NCBI RefSeq assembly: GCF_000959445.1
Contig: NZ_CP009631.1
Coordinates: forward strand, 2,790,001 to 2,854,000
Source of the DNA: Burkholderia vietnamiensis LMG 10929
Lineage (GTDB): Bacteria; Pseudomonadota; Gammaproteobacteria; Burkholderiales; Burkholderiaceae
Length of the DNA: 64,000 nucleotides
Reading direction: 5' to 3'
Part shown: piece by piece, positions 1 through 11,484 of the stretch
Layout: each line of letters begins with the position of its first letter
Numbering within the stretch: the stretch's first letter is position 1
Notes under the pieces: generated by a model
Seen by the model: only the letters and a program-made list of their open reading frames with translations
Database searches by the model: none
Told to the model about the DNA's origin: nothing
Program-made: the position numbers and the translations under genes

Positions 1-175
1 TGCCGTCGAGCTCGACGATCGCGGCCACGACCGGCAGCGGATTGTTCCAGTGCACGTAGCCGCAGGTGTCGTCGGGGCACGCGCGGCGCACGCGGCCGCC
101 TTCATGGGCGGGATCGGCGCGGTCGGTCAACGGACGCGCGCATTGCGGGCAAAAACGGTAATCGGCGGTGGTCAT
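1..175 (-). CDS. NUDIX hydrolase with zinc ribbon, N-terminal part only
   Basis: The reverse strand reads from an ATG at 175 and runs off the left edge after 58 codons. The visible part begins MTTADYRFCPQCARPL and continues to PVVAAIVELDG. Two CxxC-like knuckles (CPQC, then CPDDTC) form the short zinc ribbon that precedes the NUDIX domain in NudC-like and ADP-ribose pyrophosphatase-like proteins, and the residues after it match the start of a NUDIX beta-strand. The catalytic NUDIX box lies outside the window, so the substrate (NADH, ADP-ribose or another nucleoside diphosphate derivative) cannot be judged. Confidence 0.7.
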   Translation of the reverse strand, partial: MTTADYRFCPQCARPLTDRADPAHEGGRVRRACPDDTCGYVHWNNPLPVVAAIVELDG

Positions 176-302
176 CGATCGGGAGTTGGGCGGACGCCGG
201 CGCGGCCTGACGGCCGCATCGCGCGCCCGCTCGGCGCGGGAAAGGCTTCATTCTAGCGAGTTTGCCCGCGCCGCAGAGGGTGCGACGGCGAGCGTGCGGC
301 GC

Positions 303-1688
303 TCATGCGCGCGGGCGTGCGCCGCGGGCCGCGAAGCCGGCGGCGCCGGCCAGCAGCGCGCCGGCCGCGACCCACAGCGCCGGCGAAAACGACCCGAACC
401 GCGCGGCGAGCGGCGCCGCGACGAGCGGCCCGAGGATCTGGCCGACGCCGTACGACGCGGTCGCATAGCCCATCAGCCCGGCCGCGCGCTCGCCGTGCAG
501 GCGCCGCGCCTCGCGCATCGCGAACAGCGTGATCGCGGTGAACGGCAGGCCGAGCAGCACGCTGCCGATCGAGAAGCCGGCGGCGTTCGGCCACACGATG
601 CCCGCCGCGATCCCGAGCGCCTGCGTCGTGCAGCCGGCGGCGAGCAGCAGGCGGTTGTCCCAGTGGCCGGGCAGCCGCGCGGCGGCGATCGCGCCGACGA
701 TCAGCGCCGCACCGAACATCGGCCAGAACAGGTCGGGCCACGGCGAGCCGGCCGGCAGCGCGGCGCGCGCGATCACCGGCAGGAACGTCGCGGTGATGAT
801 GTAGCCGAAGCCCGGCATCCCGTACAGCGCGACGAGCCATGCGGCGTCGGCGCGACGGCGGCGTGCGTCGGGCGGCGCGGTGGGGGCTGGCGCGGTGGGG
901 GCTGGCGCGGTGGGGGCTGGCGCGGTAGGGGCCGGCGCGGCGGTGGCTGGCGCGGTAGGGGCCGGCGCGGCGGTGGCTGGCACTGCGGCAGGCGTCACCG
1001 CGGCGGCCGGCGTGTGCGCGGCCGGCACCGCCGACGCGGCTGGGGCTGGGGCTGGGGCTACCGCCGCGGCTGGGGCCACCGGTGCCGGCGCGCGGCCGAA
1101 GGTGCGCCAGATCGCCGCCGACAGCAGCGCCGACAGCGCCGCGAACCCCAGCCAGCCCGGCGCCGCGCGGTGGCCGGCAAGTGCCCCGCCGATCAGCCCC
1201 GTCAGCACGATGCCGACGCCGGGTCCCGCATAGATCACCCCGCTCCACTCGGGCGCGTGCAGTTCGGCGAGCCGCCGCAAGCCCCATTGCGACACGAACA
1301 CGAAGGTCCAAGCGCTGACCACGCCGGCGACGAAACGCACCGCGAGCCACGCGGGCAGCAGGTGGCCGACGCCCATCGCGGCGGTCAGCAGCACGGTGGC
1401 CGCCAGCCCGAACCGGACCATGCGCGCGGGCGCGACGGGCAGCGCCGCGCAGCTGAGCGCGCCGACGAAATACCCGGCGTAGTTCGCCGACGCGAGCCAG
1501 CTGCCGGCCCGCAGGCCGATCGAGCCGTCGGCGAGCATCAGCGGCAGCAGCGGCGTGAACGCGAAGCGCCCGACGCCGAGCGCGACCGCGAGCCCGACCA
1601 TGCAGGCGAGCGCGGCCGTGCGCGCGCGGCGGTCGGCATCGGCTGACGGGCGGGCACGGGAGGCGGTATGAGCATCGGAACGGGACAT
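303..1688 (-). CDS. MFS transporter, YbfB/YjiJ family
   Basis: Inner-membrane major facilitator of 461 residues. The N-terminal half has the family's start after a basic leader (CMVGLAVALGVGRFAFTPLLP), with repeated hydrophobic helices, and the second half resumes at DAAWLVALYGMPGFGYIITA. Between the halves, at about residues 205-275, the cytoplasmic loop is swollen by an Ala-Pro-Thr run encoded by a tandem repeat at about 880-985. Family members usually have a short loop there and about 390-410 residues in total, so the extra length is this insertion. It is divergent from a LysR regulator, which is the usual arrangement for transporter/regulator pairs. The substrate is unknown. Confidence 0.85.
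   Translation of the reverse strand: MSRSDAHTASRARPSADADRRARTAALACMVGLAVALGVGRFAFTPLLPLMLADGSIGLRAGSWLASANYAGYFVGALSCAALPVAPARMVRFGLAATVLLTAAMGVGHLLPAWLAVRFVAGVVSAWTFVFVSQWGLRRLAELHAPEWSGVIYAGPGVGIVLTGLIGGALAGHRAAPGWLGFAALSALLSAAIWRTFGRAPAPVAPAAAVAPAPAPAASAVPAAHTPAAAVTPAAVPATAAPAPTAPATAAPAPTAPAPTAPAPTAPAPTAPPDARRRRADAAWLVALYGMPGFGYIITATFLPVIARAALPAGSPWPDLFWPMFGAALIVGAIAAARLPGHWDNRLLLAAGCTTQALGIAAGIVWPNAAGFSIGSVLLGLPFTAITLFAMREARRLHGERAAGLMGYATASYGVGQILGPLVAAPLAARFGSFSPALWVAAGALLAGAAGFAARGARPRA
880..985. repeat. 15-bp GC-rich tandem repeat inside the MFS gene
   Basis: Consecutive copies of a 15-base unit (gcggtgggggctggc and close variants such as gcggtaggggccggc) run through this stretch. 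Because the unit is a multiple of three, it adds five residues per copy (Ala, Pro and Thr) to the central loop of the transporter without breaking the frame. The first copies are identical and later ones have drifted. Confidence 0.8.
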
Positions 1689-1792
1689 GGCGGCGGCGGC
1701 CGGAACAGGAATCGGACGAGCTTCATCGTAGCTTGACCGACCCTTCTCGAAAAATGAATAATCGAGAATCCACCTATCTCCCGGAGAGAACC

Positions 1793-2707
1793 ATGGACCT
1801 GGCCGCGCTGGCGATTTTCCGCGCCGTCGTGCGCGAGAACGGCGTGACGCGTGCGGCGGCGAAGCTCAATCGCGTGCAGTCGAACGTGACGACGCGCATC
1901 AAGCAGCTCGAGGAGGAACTGGGCGCGGCGCTGTTCGTGCGCGACGGCCGCCGGCTCGTGCTGACGCCGGCCGGCCACACGCTGCTGCCGTACGCGGAGC
2001 GGCTGCTCGCGCTGGCCGACGAGGCGCGCGACGCGGTGCGCGAAGATACGCCGCGCGGGCGGCTGCGGCTCGGCACGATGGAGAGCACGGCCGCGAGCCG
2101 GCTGCCGGCCGTGCTGGCGCGCTACCACCATGCGTGGCCGGCCGTGTCGCTGGAGCTCGTCACCGGCACGAGCGGCTGGCTGATCGACAAGGTGCGCGAC
2201 TTCGAGATCGACGCCGCGCTGTTCGCGCGGCCACCGGCGCCGGACACGCTGCCAGACACGTTCGAGACGGTGCCGATCTATCGCGAGGACCTCGTGCTGC
2301 TGACGCCGCGCGGCCATCCGCCGGTGCGCACGCCGCGCGACGTGATGCTGCCGACGCTGGTCGCGTTCGAGCGCGGCTGCACGTACCGGAAATACGTCGA
2401 GCAATGGTATGCGGCGCAGGGAATGAAGCCGGCGCGCGTGCTCGAGCTCGGGTCGTATCATGCGATCGTCGCGTGCGTCGCGGCCGGCGCGGGCGTCGCG
2501 GTCGCACCGCGCTCGGTGCTCGAGCTGCAGCCGCATACCGACAACGTCGCGGCCCATACGATCGTCGAATTCGAAGGCATCGACACGCTGCTCGCATGGC
2601 GGCACGGGTACGCGTCGGCCGCGCTGGCCGCGCTGCGCGATGCGCTCGCGGAGGGCGCGCGGCGGCCGGTCGATGCGGGGGTCGCGGCGGTGGCTGTGCC
2701 GGTCTGA
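1793..2707 (+). CDS. LysR-family transcriptional regulator
   Basis: 304-residue LysR-type regulator. The winged helix-turn-helix occupies about residues 1-60 (AIFRAVVRENGVTRAAAKLN, then the VTTRIKQLEEELGAALF signature). The rest is a periplasmic-binding-like effector domain. The ATG at 1793 follows a clear GGAGAG ribosome site and starts directly on the DNA-binding domain. An upstream in-frame ATG at 1733 would add 20 unrelated residues and lacks such a site. It is divergent from the YbfB/YjiJ transporter, which it probably controls; the 100-odd bases between the two genes would hold both promoters. The inducer is unknown. Confidence 0.9.
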   Translation: MDLAALAIFRAVVRENGVTRAAAKLNRVQSNVTTRIKQLEEELGAALFVRDGRRLVLTPAGHTLLPYAERLLALADEARDAVREDTPRGRLRLGTMESTAASRLPAVLARYHHAWPAVSLELVTGTSGWLIDKVRDFEIDAALFARPPAPDTLPDTFETVPIYREDLVLLTPRGHPPVRTPRDVMLPTLVAFERGCTYRKYVEQWYAAQGMKPARVLELGSYHAIVACVAAGAGVAVAPRSVLELQPHTDNVAAHTIVEFEGIDTLLAWRHGYASAALAALRDALAEGARRPVDAGVAAVAVPV

Positions 2708-2743
2708 GGCGGGGACGCGGCGGGCGGCCTTCGCAGGCCTAGG

Positions 2744-2995
2744 CTGGGCTTGGCCGAATCGAATCAAGTCGAGTCGAGCAGAGCCGGCCGGACGGAATCG
2801 AATCGAGCCGGCACGAGCCGAACCACCGGACCTGATCGGATTGAGCCGAACCGCGCCGGGGCGAGCCGAACCGAACCGAGCCGAACCGAATCGCGCCGGG
2901 CCGAATCGAACCGGGCCTCACCGAGCCCTACCGGGCCTAGCCAAACCCAACCGGCCGCCGCCCAGCCGAACCCCACCTCACCGCCCCCACCCCAC
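2744..2995. repeat. Degenerate short-period repeat (gaatc/gagcc/gaacc units)
   Basis: About 250 bases built from overlapping five-base words such as ccgaa, gaatc, gagcc and tcgag, giving strings like gagccgaaccgaaccgag. The period is about five bases with many substitutions. No frame through it resembles a known protein. It fills the gap between the LysR gene and the alaS terminator. Confidence 0.7.
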
Positions 2996-3005
2996 CGCAA
3001 AAAAC

Positions 3006-3043
3006 AAAGCGACCCGTCCGGCCAACGCCGAACGGGTCGCTTT
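3006..3043 (-). terminator. Rho-independent terminator of alaS
   Basis: Inverted repeat aaagcgacccgt ... acgggtcgcttt with a 14-base loop. Read on the reverse strand it is followed by a T-rich run, as expected about 60 bases past the alaS stop. The flanking A and T tracts could also let it act in the other direction. Confidence 0.85.
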
Positions 3044-3103
3044 CCCCAAGACGCGCGACGCGGTCAGCGAGACCGCATCGCGCCGTCGGCAACGATCAAG
3101 CGA

Positions 3104-5728
<2,625 letters not shown>

Positions 5729-5813
5729 GGCGTGCGGGGAATGTCTGGCTAAGACGGCTTCAAGCGCCGGCCGTCCTCGCGGACGCACGGCGGGCGAATA
5801 TCGTAAACGGTCG

Positions 5814-5819
5814 ATTATA
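5814..5819 (-). promoter_or_regulatory. -10 element of the alaS promoter
   Basis: The reverse strand carries a perfect TATAAT here, about 85 bases upstream of the alaS start codon. No strong -35 box is visible 16-18 bases further upstream, so only the -10 is called. Confidence 0.5.
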
Positions 5820-5965
5820 CGATAGAGACCGGCGGCCGCAGACGGCAGCGGCCCGCCTCGCCGGACGACCGGAATGGGCCACCGGCCGGGACGATTCGCC
5901 TTAAGATGCTCGGCATGCCAATCCTTCGCCGGCCGCGGCGAGCCATGACAGGAGACGAATCGACG

Positions 5966-7186
5966 ATGGGTGCCCTGAGCCATATCCGCGTGCTGGACCT
6001 CACCCGCGTGCTCGCGGGCCCGTGGTGCGCGCAGACGCTTGCCGACTTCGGTGCGGACGTGATCAAGGTCGAGCGCCCCGGCGCCGGCGACGACACGCGC
6101 CACTGGGGGCCGCCGTACCTGAAGGACGCGAACGGCGCCGACACCGCCGAGGCCGCGTACTATCTCGCGGCGAACCGCAACAAGCGCTCGGTGACGGTCG
6201 ACATCGCGACGCCGGAAGGCCAGCAGATCGTGCGCGAGCTCGCCGCGCAAAGCGACGTCGTGCTGGAGAACTACAAGGTCGGGCAGTTGAAGAAGTACGG
6301 GCTCGACTACGAATCGCTGCGCGCGGTGAAGCCCGACCTGGTCTACTGCTCGGTCACCGGCTTCGGCCAGACGGGCCCGTACGCGCATCGCGCGGGCTAC
6401 GACTTCATCGTGCAGGGGATCGGCGGCTTCATGAGCATCACCGGCGAGCGCGACAGCGAGCCGGGCGGCGGCCCGCAGAAGGCCGGCGTCGCGATCGCCG
6501 ATCTCGCCACCGGCCTCTATGCGACGATCGCGGTGCTCGCCGCGCTCGCGCACCGCGACCGCACGGGCGAAGGCCAGCACATTGACATGGCGCTGCTCGA
6601 CGTGCAGGTCGCGCTGCTCGCGAACATGAACACCAACTTCCTCGCGAGCGGCAAGCCGCCGGTGCGCTGGGGCAACGCGCATCCGAACATCGTGCCGTAC
6701 CAGACGTTCCAGACGAGCGACGGCTGGATCATCGTCGCGGTCGGCAACGACGGGCAGTTCCGCAAGTTCGTCGAGGCCGGCGGCCGGCCGGAGCTCGCGC
6801 TCGACGAGCGGTTCGCGACCAACCCGTCGCGCGTGCGCCATCGCGACACGCTGGTGCCGATCCTCGCGGAGATGGTGAAGACGCGCGGCAAGACCGACTG
6901 GATCGCCGCGCTCGAAGCGGCCGGCGTGCCGTGCGGGCCGATCAACGAACTCGACGAAGTGTTCGCCAACGAGCAGGTGGTCGCGCGCGGGATGCAGGTG
7001 TCGCTGCCGCACCCGTGCGGCGCCGACGTGAAGCTGGTGCGCAATCCGATCCGGATGAGCGCGACGCCGCCCGACGCGCGTACGGCCCCGCCGCTGCTCG
7101 GCGCGCAGACCGAAGACGTGCTGCGCGACATGCTCGGCTACGACAACTCGCGCATCGCGGCGTTGCGCGCGAAGCAGGCGATTTGA
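5966..7186 (+). CDS. Family III (CaiB/BaiF) CoA-transferase
   Basis: 406-residue cytoplasmic CoA-transferase that moves CoA between acyl groups through an aspartyl-anhydride intermediate. The family hallmarks are present: the N-terminal [18 protein letters not shown], the VIKVERPG strand, [10 protein letters not shown], and the likely catalytic aspartate at about residue 179 in [10 protein letters not shown]. The ATG at 5966 is chosen because it begins the domain and follows aggag; an in-frame ATG at 5945 is the alternative. The acyl donor and acceptor cannot be read from sequence; glutarate, formate and other dicarboxylate CoA-transferases all look like this. It stands alone, divergent from alaS. 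Confidence 0.88.
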   Translation: MGALSHIRVLDLTRVLAGPWCAQTLADFGADVIKVERPGAGDDTRHWGPPYLKDANGADTAEAAYYLAANRNKRSVTVDIATPEGQQIVRELAAQSDVVLENYKVGQLKKYGLDYESLRAVKPDLVYCSVTGFGQTGPYAHRAGYDFIVQGIGGFMSITGERDSEPGGGPQKAGVAIADLATGLYATIAVLAALAHRDRTGEGQHIDMALLDVQVALLANMNTNFLASGKPPVRWGNAHPNIVPYQTFQTSDGWIIVAVGNDGQFRKFVEAGGRPELALDERFATNPSRVRHRDTLVPILAEMVKTRGKTDWIAALEAAGVPCGPINELDEVFANEQVVARGMQVSLPHPCGADVKLVRNPIRMSATPPDARTAPPLLGAQTEDVLRDMLGYDNSRIAALRAKQAI

Positions 7187-7421
7187 GTATGTCGCGGACG
7201 CGGTGCGGCGCTCGCGGTGTCAGCGGCGCGCGGGAACCGACCGGTGCGTCGCAACGGGTGCCGCATGGCGAGCGCCGGCCAAGCCGGCGCAGCGTGAAGG
7301 ACAAGGCGGGCGCCAGCTCATCCGTTGCGGCGTGAGCGGCGCGTAGTGCCCCCCAGCCGATGATCCGCAGTTCGCGCCCGGCCGGCGCGACGGCCGGCAC
7401 TCGGCACTCGGCACGCACGCG

Positions 7422-7985
7422 TCAGCCGCGTTCCGCCCCACCGCCCAGCGCGTCGAGCCAGCGGCGCCCGTCAGGCCAGTCGCCGAGCCCGCTGTCCGCA
7501 TTGATATGACCACGCGGGCCGAGATCGTGGAACACACTGCCCCACGCCTGCGCACAACCGCGTGCGAATGAAATCGAGCCGTACGGATCGTCGCTGCTCG
7601 CGACCACGCGGGTCGGAAACGGCAGCCGTTCGTGCGGCACCGGCCCGAAGCCGTGCGCGTCGGCCGGAAACACGGCCCCGGCCGGATCGGGCAACGCGAC
7701 CAGCAGCGCGCCGCGCACCTTCGCCAACGCGGCTGGCCGCGCATAGCGGGTGGCCCACCAAGCCGTGGTCAACGTGCCGAGGCTGTGCGCGGCAATCGTC
7801 ACCGGGCCGCGCGCGGCGTCGATCGCACGGTCGAGCGCGAGACACCAGCCGTTACGGAATGCGTGGTTCCAGTCGGGCATCGCCACGCGCACGAAGCGCG
7901 CGTCGGCCCGCTCCCAGCGGCTTTGCCAATGCAGCGGGCCGGAGTTGGCGTAGCCCGGCAGCACGAACACGAGTGAATCGCTCAT
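7422..7985 (-). CDS. RBBP9/YdeN-like alpha/beta hydrolase
   Basis: 187-residue serine hydrolase. The fold starts at once with LVFVLPGYANSGPLHWQSRWE, typical of the RBBP9/YdeN family. The nucleophile elbow is AAHSLGT (Ser at about 70), the acid is probably the Asp in ASSDDPY, and the catalytic His is in GHINADSGLGDWPDG near the C-terminus. The start at 7985 is the first Met of the domain; a longer frame to 8123 adds unrelated sequence. The natural substrate is unknown. The gene is not linked to its neighbours by spacing or orientation. Confidence 0.85.
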   Translation of the reverse strand: MSDSLVFVLPGYANSGPLHWQSRWERADARFVRVAMPDWNHAFRNGWCLALDRAIDAARGPVTIAAHSLGTLTTAWWATRYARPAALAKVRGALLVALPDPAGAVFPADAHGFGPVPHERLPFPTRVVASSDDPYGSISFARGCAQAWGSVFHDLGPRGHINADSGLGDWPDGRRWLDALGGGAERG

Positions 7986-8153
7986 GAAGGTTTCGTCGAC
8001 GAATGAAATCGTTATGTGAAGCCGACGAAGTGTCGCACATCCGGTCCTCCCTGATTGCTGCCTGTCGAATTGCGGAATGGATGCGCGGGAAACCGGTGCG
8101 TCGCGTGCCGCGCGCGCCGTCACGAGCGGTCAGCGCTCATGCGCCGGCTTCGC

Positions 8154-8363
8154 TCAACGCACGCCGGCGCCGACCAGGCCGCCGGCCGCCGCGCCTGCGA
8201 CCGTGCCGATCGGGCCGCCGGTAATGAGATAACCGAGCGCGCCGCCCGCGGCCGCGCCGATGCCGGCGTTGCGCTGCGTGTGCGTCATCGCGCATGCGCC
8301 GAGTTGGGACAGGGCCGCGACGATCACGGCGGTACGAACGAGAAAAGTGGTCTGCTTCATCAT
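8154..8363 (-). CDS. Glycine-zipper lipoprotein, OsmB-like
   Basis: 69-residue small outer-membrane lipoprotein. The signal peptide ends in LSQLGAC, a good lipobox, and the mature part is a glycine-zipper (GIGAAAGGALGYLITGGPIG, then TVAGAAAGGLVGAG) as in OsmB and related proteins. Of two adjacent ATGs, the one at 8363 has an aggaag ribosome site nine bases upstream, and the second would be 12 bases away. OsmB-type proteins are often induced by osmotic or envelope stress; nothing in the upstream sequence proves that here. Confidence 0.85.
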   Translation of the reverse strand: MMKQTTFLVRTAVIVAALSQLGACAMTHTQRNAGIGAAAGGALGYLITGGPIGTVAGAAAGGLVGAGVR

Positions 8364-8615
8364 GATTGTTGGCTTCCTTTCGCCGGCAAATAATACGAAT
8401 GGCGGCGTCGAATCGGTAAAGCCATCATAGAAACAGCCGAACACGCGCGGCAAACCGATTTACCTCGTGTTACAGCCGACACACTATCGAGATACTGGGT
8501 TGCGCGGCGCGCCCCGGCGCGGGCGCCGCCGCAACCCGCGCGGGACGGACCCCGGTCAGGTAGAATTGCAGGATTAAACCGGCGCGACGCGCCGACACAA
8601 CCTGACGCCAACCGC

Positions 8616-10325
8616 ATGAGCACCGAACGTAACGACGCCCCCGCGGCTTCCAATTTCATCCGCAACATCATCGACGACGACAACCGCACCGGCAAATGGG
8701 GCGGCCGCGTCGAGACGCGCTTCCCGCCCGAGCCGAACGGCTATCTGCACATCGGCCATGCGAAGAGCATCTGCCTGAACTTCAGCGTCGCACGCGACTA
8801 CGGCGGCGTGTGCCACCTGCGCTTCGACGACACGAACCCGGAAAAGGAAAGCGTCGAATACGTCGACTCGATCGTCGACGCGGTGCGCTGGCTCGGCTTC
8901 GACTGGCGCAAGGACGCGGTCGATCATCAGTATTTCGCGAGCGACTACTACGACAAGCTCTACGAATTCGCCGAGCTGCTGATCCAGCGCGGCAAGGCGT
9001 ACGTCGACAGCCAGAGCGCGGACGAAATGCGCGCGAACCGCGGCTCGCTGACCGAAGGCGGCAAGCCGTCGCCGTATCGCGACCGTTCGCCCGAGGAAAA
9101 CCTCGACCTGTTCCGCCGGATGAAGGCCGGCGAGTTCAAGGAAGGCGAGCACGTGCTGCGCGCGAAGATCGACATGGCGTCGCCGAACATGAACATGCGC
9201 GACCCGGTGATCTACCGGATCCGCTACGCGCACCACTATCGCACCGGCGACGCGTGGTGCGTGTATCCGATGTACGACTACACGCACTGCATCTCGGATG
9301 CGCTCGAAGGCATCACGCATTCGCTGTGCACGCTCGAATTCGAGGATCACCGTCCGCTGTACGACTGGGTGCTCAACGAGCTCGCCGAAGCCGGCGTGTT
9401 CACGCGGCCGCTGCCGCAACAGATCGAATTCTCGCGCCTGAACCTCACGTACGCGATCACCAGCAAGCGCAAGCTGCTGCAACTGGTGACCGAAGGCCAC
9501 GTCGAAGGCTGGGACGACCCGCGCATGCCGACCATCGTCGGGATTCGCCGGCGCGGCTTCACGCCGGAGAGCATCCAGCTGTTCTGCGAGCGGATCGGCG
9601 TGACGAAGGTCGACTCATGGATCGACATGAGCGTGTTCGAAGGCGCGCTGCGCGACGACCTCGACGACAAGGCGGCGCGTACGGTCGGCGTGCTCGATCC
9701 GCTGAAGCTCGTGATCGACAACTATCCGGAAGACCTCGAGGAAGCCTGCACGGCGCCCGTGCATCCGCATCATCCGGAGCGCGGCGTGCGCACGTTCCCG
9801 ATCTCGCGCGAGCTGTGGATCGAACGCGACGACTTCGCCGAAGCGCCGCCGAAGGGCTATTTCCGGCTGTTCCCGGGCAACAAGGTGCGCCTGCGCTACG
9901 GCTACGTGGTCGAATGCACGGGGTTCGACAAGGACGCCGACGGCAACGTGACGGCCGTGCACTGCAACTACTTCCCGGACAGCAAGTCGGGCACCGAAGG
10001 CGCGAACAACTACAAGGTCAAGGGCAACATCCACTGGGTCAGCGCCAAGCACGCGCAGCCGGCCGAAGTGCGGATCTACGACCGGTTGTTCAAGGAGCCG
10101 CACCCGGACGCAGGCGGCGCGAACTTCCTCGACGCGCTCAACCCGAATTCGAAGAAGGTCACGCAGGCCTACGTCGAACCGGGCGCCGGCGACGTCGCGC
10201 CGGAAACGCGCCTGCAGTTCGAGCGCCACGGCTATTTCGTCGCCGATCGCATCGACTCGAAGCCGGGCAAGCCGGTGTTCAACCGCATCGTCGGGCTGCG
10301 CGACAGCTGGGGCAAGCCGGCCTGA
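8616..10325 (+). CDS. glnS: Glutamine--tRNA ligase
   Basis: Class I aminoacyl-tRNA synthetase of 569 residues that charges tRNA-Gln in the cytoplasm. The N-terminal [16 protein letters not shown] holds the HIGH motif, and AITSKRKL is the KMSKS-equivalent loop. The C-terminal anticodon-binding beta-barrels follow (from about residue 340). It starts with [20 protein letters not shown], as is usual in this group. A TAGAAT at 8561 could be its -10. A strong terminator lies 75 bases after the stop, so it is probably transcribed alone. Confidence 0.97.
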   Translation: MSTERNDAPAASNFIRNIIDDDNRTGKWGGRVETRFPPEPNGYLHIGHAKSICLNFSVARDYGGVCHLRFDDTNPEKESVEYVDSIVDAVRWLGFDWRKDAVDHQYFASDYYDKLYEFAELLIQRGKAYVDSQSADEMRANRGSLTEGGKPSPYRDRSPEENLDLFRRMKAGEFKEGEHVLRAKIDMASPNMNMRDPVIYRIRYAHHYRTGDAWCVYPMYDYTHCISDALEGITHSLCTLEFEDHRPLYDWVLNELAEAGVFTRPLPQQIEFSRLNLTYAITSKRKLLQLVTEGHVEGWDDPRMPTIVGIRRRGFTPESIQLFCERIGVTKVDSWIDMSVFEGALRDDLDDKAARTVGVLDPLKLVIDNYPEDLEEACTAPVHPHHPERGVRTFPISRELWIERDDFAEAPPKGYFRLFPGNKVRLRYGYVVECTGFDKDADGNVTAVHCNYFPDSKSGTEGANNYKVKGNIHWVSAKHAQPAEVRIYDRLFKEPHPDAGGANFLDALNPNSKKVTQAYVEPGAGDVAPETRLQFERHGYFVADRIDSKPGKPVFNRIVGLRDSWGKPA

Positions 10326-10399
10326 CGGGCCGTTGCGCGCGCGGGCCGGTGGCCTGCGGCGCACATCGCGCGATCGCCGCGACGCATGTCGCACGATCG

Positions 10400-10427
10400 A
10401 AAAAAAACGGCCTTCGGGCCGTTTTTT
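10400..10427 (+). terminator. Terminator of glnS, possibly bidirectional
   Basis: Perfect hairpin aaaaaaacggcc-ttcg-ggccgttttttt-type with a stable TTCG tetraloop, followed by a T run. The A run on the other side means it can also stop the convergent NUDIX transcript. Confidence 0.9.
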
Positions 10428-10459
10428 CATTGCCTGCACACAAGGCCGCGCCGCCGGGG

Positions 10460-10930
10460 TCACCCGCCCGCGAGCCGGCGCTGCACATCCGCGAGCGGCA
10501 ACGCCGTGTGAAACAGCCGCGCGAGGCTACGGCTCGCATACGCGTCGATTTCGTCGGGCGCGGTCCACCGGTACGCGTCCATCTCGGGAATCAGCGAGCC
10601 GTCGCGACGGCTCGGGAACAGCGACGTGCACGTGCAGCGCGCGGGATCGATCTCGTCGTCCGCGACCTGCACCGCGAACAGATGCAGATCCTTGTCGTGG
10701 CGATAGGCGAAGCGGCCGAGATCGACGAGCCGCGCCGCCGCCAGTTCGACGCCGGTTTCCTCGCGCAGCTCACGCAGCGCCGCATCGGCCGGCGTCTCGC
10801 CGGGCTCGCCCTGCCCTTTCGGGATGTCCCAGTGCGTGGTGTCCGTCGCATGCGCAAGGAACACGCGGCCCGCCGTATCGAGGATCACGACGCCGCACGA
10901 CACCGTGCGCGTCGCGCCGCCGCGCGTCAT
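10460..10930 (-). CDS. NUDIX hydrolase
   Basis: 156-residue single-domain NUDIX pyrophosphohydrolase. The NUDIX box is visible as GEPGETPADAALRELREETGVE (G-x5-E-x7-REUxEExGU), with all metal-binding glutamates present. The sequence before it, WDIPKGQ, is typical of diadenosine polyphosphate or RppH-like members. The start at 10930 (MTRGGATRTVSCGVVIL) begins just ahead of the first beta-strand; the frame is open far upstream only because it runs under another gene. The substrate is not determined. It ends facing the glnS terminator. Confidence 0.85.
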   Translation of the reverse strand: MTRGGATRTVSCGVVILDTAGRVFLAHATDTTHWDIPKGQGEPGETPADAALRELREETGVELAAARLVDLGRFAYRHDKDLHLFAVQVADDEIDPARCTCTSLFPSRRDGSLIPEMDAYRWTAPDEIDAYASRSLARLFHTALPLADVQRRLAGG

Positions 10931-10941
10931 TGCGCGTGCGC

Positions 10942-11328
10942 TCAGCGCTTCTGCAACTGCCACGCGCCCGCGGCCGTCTTGCAGTAGAACGGCTTGAGCG
11001 TCAGCGTCTGGCCCTTCGCGGCAATCTCCGTCACGACCTCGCGGCACGTGCGGCCGTCGCTGTGGCTCGTCGACGGCGTGAGCTTCGCCACGATCTGCGT
11101 GCCGCTGCTGCTGCTCCGCCACGTCGACGTCTGGCCGTCCTTGCTGGTGTCGCGCGCGTGCGCGACGGCGTCGGCCAGCGACTCCTGGTCGGCGTTGCTG
11201 AAATAGGTCAGCGGCGTGTCGTTCAGAAAGCCCAGGTTGCTTTGCGCATGGGCGGGCAGCAGCGCGGCTGCGCACGCGACGCCGGCCAGCACGCGCGTGA
11301 CGACGGAAAGGGATGCACGCATCGACAT
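10942..11328 (-). CDS. Exported surface-antigen-like protein
   Basis: 128-residue secreted protein. The signal peptide MSMRASLSVVTRVLAGVACAAALLPAHA is followed by a short mature domain with the pattern W-R...G...A...T......CREV, as in the 17-kDa surface antigen C-terminal domain family (IVAKLTPSTSHSDGRTCREV). Two cysteines, at CREV and FYCK, could form a disulfide. The ATG at 11328 has an ideal aaggag ribosome site; the longer open frame is not used. It ends 11 bases before the NUDIX gene, so the two may share a transcript. The role is unknown. Confidence 0.75.
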   Translation of the reverse strand: MSMRASLSVVTRVLAGVACAAALLPAHAQSNLGFLNDTPLTYFSNADQESLADAVAHARDTSKDGQTSTWRSSSSGTQIVAKLTPSTSHSDGRTCREVVTEIAAKGQTLTLKPFYCKTAAGAWQLQKR

Positions 11329-11484
11329 GTGTTGTTCTCCTTGGATGTTCGATCGAACGGCGCGGCGCGCGGCCGGTGCGCCGGTGGCTGGCCAGCCGGC
11401 AAACCGGCGGCCGCCGAACCGGCACGCGCCACTCGCCACGCCTGTCAGCGAGCGAGCATAGCATGCGTGCCGCGTGCGCTGCGC

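Noticed and set aside
168..1646. Long forward-strand frame of 492 residues opposite the MFS gene
   Set aside because: Arg/Gly-rich shadow frame of a high-GC gene; the reverse strand gives a clear transporter.
2744..2995. Possible CRISPR array in the repeat block
   Set aside because: No constant-length repeat separated by unique spacers; the words overlap and drift.
7272..7290. Hairpin gcgccggc-caa-gccggcgc after the CoA-transferase gene
   Set aside because: Good stem but a three-base loop and no T run; not called as a terminator.
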